Source of the DNA: Heliocidaris erythrogramma
Taxonomy: Eukaryota; Echinodermata; Echinoidea; Camarodonta; Echinometridae
Assembly: GCA_025617745.1 (NCBI GenBank)
Contig: CM046870.1
Span: 26,858,927 to 26,922,926, forward strand
Reading direction: 5' to 3'
DNA length: 64,000 nt
Each line of letters begins with the position of its first letter. Position 1 is the stretch's first letter. Below, piece after piece: positions 53,753-64,000 of this stretch. The notes under the pieces were generated by a model. It searched no databases and was not told where the DNA came from. It was given only the letters and a program-made list of their open reading frames with translations. A program made the position numbers and the translations under genes.

Positions 53753-56700
53753 CTGAATTAAAAGTGAGACCAAGAAAAGCTTGCTCTAACACCTAAAAAT
53801 CATAGTATTAGCTTTTGTGTTTGCATATCTTTCTTGTCAAGGCAAACCCAATATTACTTTACCCTGCCTTTGGTCAAGGTGCCATATATGTAGCATCTAA
53901 TGCAGTAAAATTATATTTTCAAGCCTGGTACCTGTGTACCCAGGTTGCAAGAGGCAGTTATAAAGTTCCTTGTCTTTATAAAAAGCACAAGGCCAGGAGC
54001 GCTGTGGTATATTGGTGAAGGCTCTTGACTCTCGTACGAGAGGTCCTGGGGTTGCTCCTGGCTGGATGCTTACATCCTTGGACAAGAAGTTTTACCCACA
54101 TTTCTCCCTCTCCACCCAGGAGAGCGTTTCATCAAGTGTTTTGTCTGTGATTTTGACTGACAAATTTGCTCTCAGCCAATCACATGCAAGGATTTCAGTA
54201 GCTTATAACAGTTGTCGGTAAAAATCACTGATAAAACGCTCCCCAGGTGTAAATGGGGACCTGGCATTACTGGGGTAATAATTGCAGGGCCCTCAGGAAG
54301 AACAGCACTGATGCTGATGAGGCTTCCCTGGGTAAACAAATTATAATTATTATTACTAATTATAATTATTATTACTAATTATTGTTCCAACTCTAAACCT
54401 CTGTTTTTTAAATTCAAGTGGACAAAGCACTACACCATGGGGGATCCACTGAAAATTACATATAGATTCTTATTAACCCATAGACTACGGGAACCGGGTG
54501 GCTCCTGTATTAAAGCCTATGAGAGTTAAATAATTCAGTAGTCAATGGGTTAATAAATGTCATCAATGGATTAATCGTTCGTAGATATTACAAGAAATGT
54601 TACCTGGAACACTGCCAAATAATTCAGCCTTAGCAGCAACTCTAGTCCTGAGCTTGGTAGCCTCATCTCTAGGTTCCAGGACCTCTGCTAACACCCCACC
54701 AGGCCAGAAAGACTCCCTGGTATCAGGATAGATACGGACAGACAGACAGACGGACGGTAAGATGGACAGACAGACAAAGACGGATCATCAGAAATAGAAA
54801 AAGAGAAATTGTTCGTGTTCATGTTTACCTACTTAGCTTCAGATTGCATTGGTTTACTAGTTAAAGGGAAAGTCCACCCTGGTATTGAGTTGATTTTGAA
54901 TAAAAGAAGAAAAATGAGAGAAACAGATCAGTGACAGTTTGAGCAAAATCCGATAAGAAATAAGAAAGTTGTGAATTTTTGAAGTTGTAATCAATCAAAC
55001 ACGAATTGGCATCTCCGTGATGTATCTTGCAAGCTCCTCTCCCATTTACTCAATACATAAAGTCTCATAAATTTTCATTTCCAATAGTTTTTGATAAAAA
55101 ATAGATTTGTTTCATACAGGTTTAGTGTAAAAATAAAAGAGTAATGATTAAATCTTAGGTGCATGTATGACTGAATATTTTCTTTAGAGAAAATGGAAAT
55201 TAATGATTTGTTGGGTACAGGTCAAATCGGACAGGAGCTCGCAAGATACGTCACAGAGTTGCCAATTTGTGTTTGATTGATTACTTCAAAAATTCATAAT
55301 TTTCTTATTTCTTATCGGAATTAGCTCAAACTTTCACTGATCTGTTTCATTAATTTTTCTGCTGCTTTTAATATCGGTGTGGACTATCCCTTTAACTATT
55401 GTGGATAGATCTTTAAAGTTCATGATTTATGTCTCAGTCATAGCACTAACGTCTTTTGTCAAGGCATTCATCAACATTGTCACTCTTACAAAGGAGAGAA
55501 TAGACCGGTTTGGTAATGTATTCAAATTTCATACATACACCTGTACATTTCAAAGAAAGGTTGTTCTTGACAACCTGAAAGCTTGCCGGACACAGCAACA
55601 AGTAATGTATGCAAACTGGATTCCAAGCATTGAGGCTCATTTATAAAAAGCAGGTTAATGGAATAGCTCGTCACTAGGTGCTCAGCGAAGAAATGTGCAT
55701 AAATTTGAATACATTACCGAAGCAGCCTATGGTGGCTGTTCGGAAAGCCAATGCGGTTGACTTTGTCACTGCCCTGTATGCATTCATGTGGACAGTGCAG
55801 TACGAACACTTCTGGGGAGTGGAGATGGTGCACACTTTGTGTGCTGGCTGGCTTAAAGAGAAGACTGAATTCTGGGAAAGGTGAAAAATAATTAGCTTTC
55901 GCATTCTTTTTAGGTCAGTTTGGAAGAATACCATAGTAGAAATGTCCCCTGAAAAGGATAGCTCTTCAAATGCCATCATATTCGAAATACATGTATGACA
56001 AGAAATAGCTGAAATCTTTGGGCCAAACTTTCATGCCACTTGTGTGTGTAGTCCCATATACCCATTTTGGGGTGCAGTACATGTGCTTTTCAGCGAGATT
56101 GGGTCAAATTATAATCATTTTGATGATTTCAAAACCTCACAATATAAAACGATTCTTATGGTGACATGATCAACCTTTCCCAATCACTTTGAGGCAATTT
56201 CTTTGATTCACAGTGTAATTAGTGACCAGAACTCAACTTTATCTTTAAAATCCAGCGAACAGGGGTAATAATAAGATTGTAGGTGCATTGAAATATTATA
56301 TAATGTTATTACTTGAATCGTTTCACAAGTTCTGCTACATGCGCTGGGGACGTGATCGTCTCAACTCCCTCGATAATCCTTGAGTTGATCTTGGTGCCAA
56401 ACGCCGTCTTGATGATCTGTCGCAGGAGGGTGACGACCTGACGACGAAGCCATTGATCACGGTTCTTTAGGTCGAAGACTTCATCCATCAGTAGTAGCAT
56501 GACCCGCAATGGAATGTTGTCATCGTCCTGAAACGGTTCCGAATCAGGGATGGTGAGGTAATTTTATTTAAATAGATAAAACAAATTGATTTAAATTCAC
56601 TTTGAATCAATGATTTATAAAGAAAATAATGATTCAAATTGGCGATTTATATCAGCCCAGATTTTCAACAGGAACCCTGACAATAATGTAGTTAATTGAT

Positions 56701-59700
56701 AAATCATTTCTGGACCTCAATCACGAAGATTTCAGATAAATACAAACGGTCATATCTTTCTCTTAAGCATGCAGAGGGCTTTTAATAATGTCATTCATAT
56801 ATCAACAACCATAAGAAGGGACAACGCTCAAAGAACAGCCATAAACATCAAAAGCCTTTGGTGGACACAGCACCCCCAGTATCAAATCCCACTCTCCTAT
56901 CCTTCAATGTCAACAGATTTTACCAAAAATTGAGCATTTCCCCAAATTGAAGGGAAGCAACACAGAGCAAGATGCAAGATATACTTACTGAAGAGTTGAT
57001 TACTGAAGACACTCTACCGATATCTTGCAATTGCTTGGGAGGCTACGAGGAGAAGGAAAACAGACAAGCCATTCATAATCAATACAATAATGATAATGAT
57101 AATTGCAAATATAGCACAAAATAATTCTAAAGTTGTCTTTGTGAATGTTATACAGCATTGAATAAATACACATTCAAGAATAATATTCATACTATAAATA
57201 TACATGTAGGCACTCATGATATGCATTTGAAATTTGATAAGCAGATTTCCAAAGATTAGTAGGTATGTTTCAGAAGATTCTGGCAAGATAAATGTTGTGG
57301 GGAAATGTTTTGAAATAGCTGGCTTAAAGATAAAGTTGAGTTCTGGTCATGAGTTTGATTTGTGACAGAAACTGTCTCAAAGAAATTGGGAAAGGTTGCT
57401 TATATAGCAAATACGAATTGGTGTATGCTGTAAGGTTTTGGAATCACCAAAATGATAAGAAATTGACTCAATCCTGCCGAGAGTCACATGCACTGCACAC
57501 AAAAATATGTATATGGGACTACACACAAATGTTCGCCCCAAACATTTCAGCTGTTTCTTATATTTTGAATGTGAGGGCATTTGAAGAGCAATCCTTTTCA
57601 GGGGACATATCTACTATGGTAATCTTCCAACCTAACATAATAAGAATGAGAAAGCTCACAAATTATTTTTTTACCTTTCCCAGAACGCAAGCTTCCCTTT
57701 AAGTCTGCAAGCTAGATTTCTTAAACTTAAGGGGAAATACAAAGTAATATCAATGCTGAAAATGTATCTATCTTAGTCCCACACTACGTATTGACTGAAT
57801 ACCAGCCATGGTAAATAAATACCATCAGTATTAAGTTACCTAAATAATTAAAGTATTTTGGTGAGAAAATGTTTCCTCCTTATCTACATTTGAATGTCTT
57901 GATTGGAAATCATCACCTTACCTTAAAGACCTTGTTCATAGTATCAGACATCTTATCCGATACCATGTTAACGCCATCGTAAAGATTGCTGGGGACGGAT
58001 TTGACGGTGTGGGCCACATTACGCACGCCGGTCTTCAAGGGGTTTACAAAATGGTCCATCTACATTTTGCAGATGACAGATAAAATCAGGGAAAATGATT
58101 TTAAAAAAAAATTGTCTTGACAATTTATCCAATAGTACCGTGGGTGAAATATGCATAGCTACATGTAAGACAAAAAGGACATATGCAGTCAAACCTGAAA
58201 CTGTAACAAATTTTATGAAGAGTCTGGATTCTTGAAAGTTTCAGGTCGCAGAATAATGGAGTCACAACACTAAATCTTTGTAATTCATGAAAGTTTCATG
58301 CAGTTTCAACCACCATCATCAACTGTTAACAAAATTTTGATGTCGCGAAAGTTCTTGGCTTTACAGCAAGATATGATGCATTTCAAAGTATAATCACCAC
58401 AAATGAGGAGCTTCGTTTTACAGTTCTCTGATTCTGAATGCAAGTCGAATTAGGTTTCAAACGTTCAAATAATGTAAATTCTCTCCTAAATCGTTTTCTT
58501 CTGAAATTCAATGGCAATAATTTCTGTCAGGCAATGGCATACTGTTCTTTGAATGGATTCAAGCTTGGCTAAAGTCATCATAAATTCTGTCAAAGAGTAA
58601 ACTATAGCGTCTGTGCTTGATCTCACCCGTCTCGCCAGAAGACCTTTACCCCTATGGTAGACTCCAGGCTCCAGGAAGTTACAGATGATGCTCTGTAGAC
58701 CAGGGTTGGTGGTCAGTACATCTTGATTTAGAAGAGTCTGGTGCAAGAGAATAGGCATACCTAAATTAGTAGAGTACCGGATGCTACATAGCAACCTCAT
58801 AAAGTCATATGAAAGTTGTCAGGAAAACAACCTAAAGACAATCATGTAATTAGCAATTGAATGACAAAATATTAACAACTAATATCAGTTGTGCTGTATA
58901 TATTTTTTACTGCATTGATCAAATAAGATAATCTGTCAGTCCTGCTCCTCTTATGTGTCTTTCGGATGCTAATGATAAAAGTCAGTTCCTACAAGATATA
59001 CTCGGATCCCAGAGACAAACCTTTCCAAACCTCTGTAAAACCCGAACAAATTAAAAACTGCATTCCTTTGTGGTGCTTTGAACAATAAGTGCAGTTGTCC
59101 TGTCATATGATTAGTTATATCACTTGCAATCATCACACAATTTTCCTGCAGCTCTGTACTTGCAATTGTCAAAAGAGTCTCTCACCTGAAGATATTGCGT
59201 GAGTGACTTTGCCCTCTTTTCTAAGAAGCTCTTGTTGGTGTTCTTGAAAGCACGTTTTCCTGGCAGAAGCAGACTCTTCAGCGACTCGTACTTCTCCGCC
59301 AGGCACATGTGGAGGTCGTGGAAGTCGCTGTATCGCCTGAAGACGTCCCAGATCTCTGTTACGCCCTGGCTGTCTGTTCTCGTAACATGGATTGCGTAGA
59401 CAGCGTAGGACTTGCCTTTCTCTTTGACAATACCTGAAGTAACCATATGAATGATGAATCAGTTAGGCAAAGTTTTGACATGAACCAACTCAAAAAGTAA
59501 TATCCAAACATAAGAATTTCATTTATAAACCTCGGGTATTGACTAGCTACTTTCATGAGTCTGCACATGCTGGGTGTCAAAGGGTACGAATCTCCAAAAA
59601 TATTTTGCTCTGTGTGTTAGAGATTCCATGTCGTTATACTATATTCAAAATATGGGCTTCATATAGTACTTCTATAAACAGATAATGCAAGTTTAATTAC

Positions 59701-62700
59701 ACTCTCTATAAGCGTAAAAGCCACTCATGAGTAGACTACTTGATGCACCCGTACACGCTCGCCCAAATAAGGGCTCACGCGGAACCCAACTCGGGAGTTC
59801 GGTTCCAGGCACGCACCTTCATGTTATCCATTATTTCCTTCATACTCCTTAACTGTTGACCTATAGAATGCCAGATAAAGTTCTTTGAGGTTGATTTTAT
59901 ACTTTCTAGCTGTACACAAATTATTTATTCAGGTAATTGGTACACTTTAATTGTTCAACCTTTCAGTTTGTATGTGCCACATTCTATTTAAATCAGAAGT
60001 TGAATGTTGCTCAATTTGAAGGAGCATCTTATTTTCAGATCATAAATTGCTGATTCTAGCATAGCACAAGACAAGCAGACACCATTAATGGAAGTTTTTC
60101 TCATCACTGTTTTGAATGACAGGACACAGCTCAAGAAGTAAAACACTCCATCCACCCAATAAAACATAAAATGTGGTTAACAGCAATTCCTGAAAGCATC
60201 TTGGGACTACCAAAAGAGAAAACCCATGTGAAATAAGATCAGTTCCAATTGCAAGAAATTGTCAAAAATCCCCATCCAATGAGCATTTTTTACCCCACAA
60301 GTTTAATTAAGATAACTATAAACTCAGATGTATAAGACCGTTTCTTGCAACAAGCATCAGGTGATCTCATGACTTACTAGCATGTGTGATGTAGGCCATG
60401 ATGTGTGGCTTGTTGTTATCTATGTGACCAGGAGTCTCTAGATCATTCAGCTGCTCTATAGATCCCTGGCTACCCAAAGACGACAGGTCTTCTGACGACT
60501 GGATAGCAGAGATAAATAGAGGAATGTTACATGTAGCAACATGCCTTCAAAATTATTATTCAAGTGCAATATGTCATTGTTCATTTACCTAAGCTCAAAA
60601 AAGGATCTTAACCCCTTATATGCCATGGGCAGCAAATCCTTCCCAAGAACATTAACGTCCTGTTTGGACCAAACACAGCTCTTAAATTCTTTCTGAAACA
60701 GAAACAAAAAACATGCATTCAGTGGTCACACTGAAAACATTAAAAAAAATATATTTAACAATGAAAACAAAAAACAAAGGATTACAGAACTTAATTTGAC
60801 TTTTTGACAATTATGACACTTTTCCTGAAACCTACACAAGGATTTATATTTGGAAAATGATGACTTGAGGAAGAAATTTGGCAGTTGTCATATCTTCATT
60901 CTTTTTCACAGACTAGAATTTCTTGAAACACTTCTCCATAACAGAGAGAGAGACTCATGAACAGCTACTTTGGCAATACCACCATAAAACCCATCGCTTT
61001 CCGTTACCTCCCTCAACCCAGGAGCCAGCCAAGGTTGGGCAGAAGGATTAAAACTATTTTTGTTTTGACTCACTGCCACAGTACTGTTGTCAGGCGACGA
61101 ATCAAGCTGGACGGAAGCGTCGTCTCCTAGACGGGCAGAGTCGTCATCCTTGAGAAGGTCTAGCTCTGCCAGGCATTTCACATAGCTAGGACTAAGCTTG
61201 AAGGCCGGTAAGAAACGATCCTCCTCTAAAATGCTGAACACCTGCAGAGAAAAAAAGAGACGGATGCATAGTTTAGCATACAAATATATACATCCACACA
61301 AGATACCTTTGGAAAACACCCAAGGTGATAGCCAGGAGTGTTTGGACTTCTTTTAAGCTATTGACGTTGGATAATTACACGAAAGACCCGAACACAACTA
61401 GGACTTAGCTTGAAGGCTGGCAAGAACCGATTCTGAATTACTAACAGAAAAGAGAGGGATTCATAAGATAGAAATTACCAATGACTTCACTTGATAGTCT
61501 TCAGTATTGTTGTATGGCATTTTATTTTAGCCAAAAAGAAGTAAATAAAGAATGGGAATATAATAATAAATATCCAATGAAAGCAGATGATGAATGAAGA
61601 GTCACTCTTTTATAAAATAACCCATCTAAAATTTATATGTTCTGAGAAAGAGCCGACTTGAGATTTATAAATGAGGTAAGACACATTATATCACAAGAGA
61701 ACTACACAATTATCTTGATACTTCTTAAAAGATTTTGTTCCTTTTAGAAGAAAGCTTAATGTTAAAGTGACAGTAAATTGAAGCTCCTAATGGCGCCATC
61801 TTTTAACAGGATTTGAAAAAGGTCTGTGCCTCTCATTTTCCCATCATGCCCCATTCTAGTTTGCAGAAGCTTAGAATGTACCTGTAAGCAATTTTCCACA
61901 TTTGCAGAGTCAAAAATAATAGTTTGAAATATAAAATGTGCCTATTATCCAATTAACATTTTTGTCATCATTCAAAATAAAATGCAATTAATTTCAAATT
62001 AATGCCACTTTAAAAGGCACTACATGTACATGAATCTAACATATCTTTACTTATTTTTGGCTATATATGTATGACAAAAAATCAATCAGAATACTCATCA
62101 ATCTTTTTACAGAAAAATTTCCCATCTTTCAAGCACTTGACTGATGGATTTAGGTGGAAATCCACCAATTCCGTTTTATCTAAATAAGAGCACGAATACA
62201 CAGTAGATGATCTTTGGAATACACTGTAATTGCACTAGAAAAGCCCTAGAAATTTAGGAGAGTTTAACCTCTTCCGGTATACATAAAACAGACAAATCTG
62301 AGAACTATAACTCCATGATTGTGTTTATGCACGTGAATATAATCCACTTTCATAACATATCACAGGATATGTACATGTAGTCTTTGCCGCTTGCTTCCTG
62401 TAATGATACACTGCAATGATACAAGGAACTAATGTAACACTTTCAGAATTGTAGGAGTTTACATCTGCTAAAATTATCTTACGGTATAAGCTTTCTGCTA
62501 ATTTTAAACTAAGAAAGTCTTATTCTTTTAATTTCAAAACCAAAATGATTTGTGAATTTGATATCATTCAACACATACTATATCAAAATGAAGAAAGGAA
62601 GGAGAAACCATGTAAAGTGCATTCAGAGAGCCTACGATCCTAAAATGTGTAACAAAAGGAAATACTCATAAAAGGGAGTGTGAGTTCATCTAGCGGTACA

Positions 62701-63822
62701 TTCAGTAGGTCAGTTTTCCGTCTTCACTTACGAAAAGACACAGATGAACCCCGGTTTGAAACCGAGTCAAGTTTTTCGGATGGTGCACTTTGCACATCCG
62801 TCAAATCCCAATACACATACTCTTATAATTTTAGCAGTAAGAAAACCATTCACACACACATGGCTAACAACATTCATACCTTCTTTTGAGCCTCGTCGAA
62901 GACAGTATCTAGTGATGTTGGGTTTTGGATTTTCTGATGCGTTCTTTTCACCAGTTGACTGTCTAGCTTCACTCTGTTAGTTGCCTGAAAAATATCAAGA
63001 TAAATATATGAAACAGATAGAAAGGTTGTGCTCATAACATTTGTATACAAATGAAAAGTCATTAATTTCACTGATAACTCATTGCTTTTCGGCCTGGCCA
63101 TTGTCATGTTTCTTTCATTTTTGCACCTCGTTGACAAGATATGACAATATTACCCACATCACATGTTACACAATAAGACTGCAATTTGACTCTGGAAAAA
63201 GGAAAACAAAATGTCATTGGATATGACAATGTGAACATGGAAAGACTTCTTAATTGAGGTTACCAAAGGTCAATTGAGTATTAATATTGACATTGCAGCA
63301 TATTTATGCATGATTTGTCCATTCTTCCGATAGGAAGGCCTAATATACAATTGAATGAAATTTCAGTATTACAATTCAATACCCCTGGGAACGTCAATCA
63401 ATATTTGATTTTTACATGTTAACATCGTCATTTATGATGATATTTTATTTTCTCCCAAAATTGGATCGCAGTAGGATCATGTAAAGTATGGTGGGCTTTG
63501 CATGTATAGGTAGGGCTTATTGAGAAGGAACACAAGACACAATGCATGCAGATTTGTCTGTAATGTAAACCGCAATCCATCCATTGCACAAATTAGATTT
63601 TTTTTATTAAACTTACATCTTCTGCAAGATATTCTGTAAAGATGTTGAGGGCGGCTGCACGAAGCATCTCCATGACGACGGATTCCTTCTGAGGGGCGCC
63701 ATCGCCTGGTTGGACCTTTGCCAGTTGGACAGCTGAGAGCTGCTGCTCGGCCATCACCCGGTATCCCTCCACCGTGTGCCAAAAGAATACATAGGACTGG
63801 CAGTTCTCTTTCCTCATGAAAT
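53472..63822 (-). CDS. SNX13: SNX13 (RGS-PX sorting nexin), 3' part, 11 exons
   Basis: Sorting nexin 13 (RGS-PX1): an endosome/ER-contact protein with N-terminal membrane segments, PXA, RGS, PX and nexin-C domains; mammalian SNX13 has been reported as a GAP for G-alpha-s. The window holds 607 codons in 11 exons with consistent phases, starting inside the RGS domain (FMRKENCQSYVFFWHTVEGY, LNIFTEYLAED), then a linker (KKVFSILEEDRFLPAFK), the PX domain (SIVKEKGKSYAVYAIHV, FRRYSDFHDLHMCL, LLLPGKRAFKN, FLEKRAKSLTQYLQ), the segment DHFVNPLKTGVRNVAHTVKS, and nexin-C (NIPLRVMLLLMDEVFDLKN to LFPDNKFGEIFHKLHSQS). The phosphoinositide-binding RRYS motif of the PX domain is present. Human SNX13 is about 960 residues, so roughly 350 N-terminal residues lie beyond the right edge. 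SNX14 and SNX25 share the layout but match less well. Confidence 0.92.
53995..54385 (+). mobile_element. tRNA-derived SINE, interrupted by a MITE
   Basis: The tRNA-like head GCGCTGTGGTATATTGGTGA has an A-box-like and a CCTGGGGTTGCTCC B-box-like part. The body is CTCTCCACCCAGG, then after the inserted MITE TGTAAATGGGGACCTGGCAT, GCAGGGCCCTCAGGAAGAAC, and an AATTATTATTACT tail. In SNX13 intron between the last two exons. Confidence 0.8.
54121..54242. mobile_element. 122-bp MITE inserted in the SINE, duplicated CCAGG
   Basis: AGAGCGTTTCATCAAGTG to ATAAAACGCTCC, same family as 11940-12073 but missing about 12 bases near the right end. CCAGG at 54116-54120 and 54243-54247. Uninterrupted SINE relatives have one CCAGG at this spot. 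Confidence 0.92.
54604..54716 (-). CDS. SNX13: SNX13 exon k+9
   Basis: Acceptor GATACCAG, donor CCAG/GTAACA; ESFWPGGVLAEVLEPRDEAT then KLRTRVAAKAELFGSVP. Human: DAFWPNGILAEAVPCRDKS. Confidence 0.94.
54733..54780. repeat. GACA/GACG tetranucleotide repeat
   Basis: Imperfect GACAGACAGACGGACGG run just upstream (minus sense) of the exon acceptor at 54717. Confidence 0.8.
54861..55395. mobile_element. TTAA MITE (family AGTCCACCCTG), full length
   Basis: TTAAAGGGAAAGTCCACCCT on the left, GGTGTGGACTATCCCTTTAA on the right. Confidence 0.87.
55501..55730. mobile_element. MITE (family TAGACCGCTTCGGTAATG), copy D
   Basis: TAGACCGGTTTGGTAATGTA to ACATTACCGAAGCAGCCTA, uninterrupted. Confidence 0.85.
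55853..56248. mobile_element. TTAA MITE (family GAGTTCTGG), inverted copy
   Basis: TTAAAGAGAAGACTGAATTC to AGAACTCAACTTTATCTTTAA. It is the intact reference for the copy split at 16051-17146. Confidence 0.87.
56313..56527 (-). CDS. SNX13: SNX13 exon k+8
   Basis: Acceptor GTTTCAG, donor TTCAA/GTAATA; DDDNIPLRVMLLLMDEVFDL, KNRDQWLRRQVVTLLRQIIK, ...ITSPAHVAELVKRF plus two bases of Lys. This is the start of nexin-C; human reads DDNIPLRVMLLLMDEVFDLK. Confidence 0.97.
56989..57042 (-). CDS. SNX13: SNX13 exon k+7, 18 codons
   Basis: A 54-base exon between CTCGTAG and GTAAGT: PPKQLQDIGRVSSVINSS, phase 0 at both ends. It sits where human has FFKVPPLIPK...VDDNIPL, which supports it despite the low conservation. 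Being a multiple of three, it could be skipped without breaking the frame. Confidence 0.8.
57324..57702. mobile_element. TTAA MITE (family GAGTTCTGG)
   Basis: TTAAAGATAAAGTTGAGTTC to AACGCAAGCTTCCCTTTAA, full length. Confidence 0.87.
57922..58059 (-). CDS. SNX13: SNX13 exon k+6
   Basis: Acceptor AAATGTAG, donor AAG/GTAAGG; 46 codons, MDHFVNPLKTGVRNVAHTVK, SVPSNLYDGVNMVSDKMSD, TMNKVFK. Human: MDTFVNPLRNSMRNVSNAVK. Confidence 0.95.
58627..58737 (-). CDS. SNX13: SNX13 exon k+5
   Basis: Acceptor TTGCACCAG, donor CGG/GTGAGA; TLLNQDVLTTNPGLQSIICN then FLEPGVYHRGKGLLARR, the end of the PX domain. Human: ...FLENKAYSKGKGDFARK. Confidence 0.95.
59186..59433 (-). CDS. SNX13: SNX13 exon k+4: PX domain core
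   Basis: Acceptor ACTTCAG, donor CAG/GTGAGA. Carries KEKGKSYAVYAIHVTR, EIWDVFRRYSDFHDLHMCLA, LLLPGKRAFKNTNKSFLEKR and KSLTQYLQ. RRYSDF is the lipid-contact motif of PX domains. Confidence 0.97.
59690..59952. mobile_element. Copy of the GTGTACCAATCACC MITE, inverted
   Basis: Reverse-complement match to 37706-37935; its right end is AATTGGTACACTTTAA at 59952. Confidence 0.75.
60378..60498 (-). CDS. SNX13: SNX13 exon k+3
   Basis: Acceptor TATCCAG, donor GCTA/GTAAGT; SSEDLSSLGSQGSIEQLNDL, ETPGHIDNNKPHIMAYITHA plus one base. It bridges the linker to the first PX strand. Confidence 0.9.
61008..61241 (-). CDS. SNX13: SNX13 exon k+2
   Basis: Acceptor CTCTGCAG; VFSILEEDRFLPAFKLSPSY, VKCLAELDLLKDDDSARLGD and an acidic/Ser-rich linker to PWLAPGLRE. 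I place the donor at GAG/GTAACG because it is the one that joins in phase 0 to exon k+3; the frame itself runs on to 60906, so the 3' end is slightly less certain than the others. Confidence 0.85.
61385..61470 (-). pseudogene. Partial tandem copy of SNX13 exon k+2
   Basis: On the minus strand CGGTTCTTGCCAGCCTTCAA and GCTAAGTCCTAGTTGTGTT match exon k+2, and the match continues into the upstream intron (CTCTCTTTTCTG, ATGAATCC-type words). It reads NRFLPAFKLSPSCV. Most differences from the parent are at third codon positions. There is an AG just before AATCGG but no evident donor. Confidence 0.7.
61764..62015. mobile_element. TTAA MITE (family TAAATTGAAGCTCC), second copy
   Basis: TTAAAGTGACAGTAAATTG to ATGCCACTTTAA; TTAA at 61764-61767 and 62012-62015. 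Confidence 0.85.
62680..62790 (+). mobile_element. tRNA-derived SINE fragment
   Basis: GTGAGTTCATCTAGCGGTAC and CCCCGGTTTGAAACCGAGTC are A- and B-box-like; same family as 11560-11700. Confidence 0.6.
62880..62984 (-). CDS. SNX13: SNX13 exon k+1
   Basis: Acceptor TTTTCAG, donor AAG/GTATGA; 35 codons, ATNRVKLDSQLVKRTHQKIQ then NPTSLDTVFDEAQKK, phase 0 at both ends. Confidence 0.94.
63617..63822 (-). CDS. SNX13: SNX13 exon k: end of RGS domain
   Basis: Acceptor CAAATAG, donor GAT/GTAAGT. FMRKENCQSYVFFWHTVEGY, RVMAEQQLSAVQLAKVQPGD and VVMEMLRAAALNIFTEYLAE. FFWHTVEGYR corresponds to the WLxxExYR-like helix of RGS domains. The remaining, more N-terminal exons are outside the window. Confidence 0.93.
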
Positions 63823-63879
63823 CTATTTGACCAAAGGTTTGAAAAAAAATACAATATAAAAAAAAAGGACTGATTGTGC

Positions 63880-63990
63880 AATATATACTCTGGTGACAAT
63901 TGCTCTGTTATCAATTTCATACCTAAACTAATCCCTAAACCAAACCTTAATCCCAAACCTAAACTTAATACCCAGTCCAAGAATACATAG
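63880..63990. repeat. Degenerate CCTAAACC-rich stretch
   Basis: ACCTAAACTAATCCCTAAAC, CCAAACCTTAATCCC and similar words, with no fixed unit. Similar words occur at 37330-37395. Confidence 0.5.
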
Positions 63991-64000
63991 GAGTGGCAGT

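Noticed and set aside
53412..53756. Plus-strand 114-residue frame
   Set aside because: Antisense of the conserved last exon of SNX13; the minus strand has the homology.
59199..59399. Plus-strand 66-residue frame
   Set aside because: Antisense of the SNX13 PX exon.

Overview
The window is animal nuclear DNA: AT-rich, crowded with transposon remnants, and carrying three genes whose short coding exons are bounded by GT/AG splice sites. The repeat content (tRNA-like SINEs, CR1/L2-like LINE tails, many TTAA-flanked inverted-repeat elements, CTGTC/GGCCGC-rich pogo-like elements) suggests a marine deuterostome, most likely an echinoderm such as a sea urchin. That assignment is an inference; the genes alone do not fix the species.

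Three genes can be assembled exon by exon with consistent splice phases. MOB4 (phocein, a STRIPAK subunit) lies on the minus strand from 27675 down to 8374: seven exons, 221 residues, complete. NDUFA10 (complex I 42-kDa accessory subunit of the deoxynucleoside-kinase fold) lies on the plus strand from 29402 to 40483: nine exons, 369 residues, complete. SNX13 (RGS-PX sorting nexin) lies on the minus strand from the right edge down to 53472: eleven exons covering the end of the RGS domain, the PX domain and the nexin-C domain; its N-terminal part (membrane anchor, PXA domain, start of RGS) is beyond the window. MOB4 and NDUFA10 are divergent with about 1.7 kb between start codons. NDUFA10 and SNX13 are convergent with about 13 kb between stop codons. 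I see no functional link among the three genes.

The rest is non-coding. 1-8373 holds a TTAA-flanked element, two broken LINE 3' ends, a CT-rich block and a 1.5-kb tandem array with a 454-bp higher-order period. MOB4 introns hold a pogo-like element, a LINE nested in a MITE, two adjacent TTAA elements, a 1-kb element flanked by CCTGG, and a 116-bp near-perfect palindrome. NDUFA10 introns hold a roughly 55-copy TTC repeat in intron 1 and a 0.9-kb pyrimidine block in intron 5, both running up to splice acceptors. The 40.5-53.5 kb interval is a patchwork of MITEs, some nested.

The observations I rate highest are: (1) a set of inverted-repeat elements that insert at CCWGG and duplicate these 5 bp, proved inside the window by a MITE sitting in a SINE whose other copies show the empty site; (2) a decayed partial copy of a neighbouring exon in an intron of each gene, one of which differs from its parent almost only at third codon positions; (3) the long TTC repeat in intron 1 of a nuclear gene for a mitochondrial protein; (4) an intact Walker A loop in NDUFA10.
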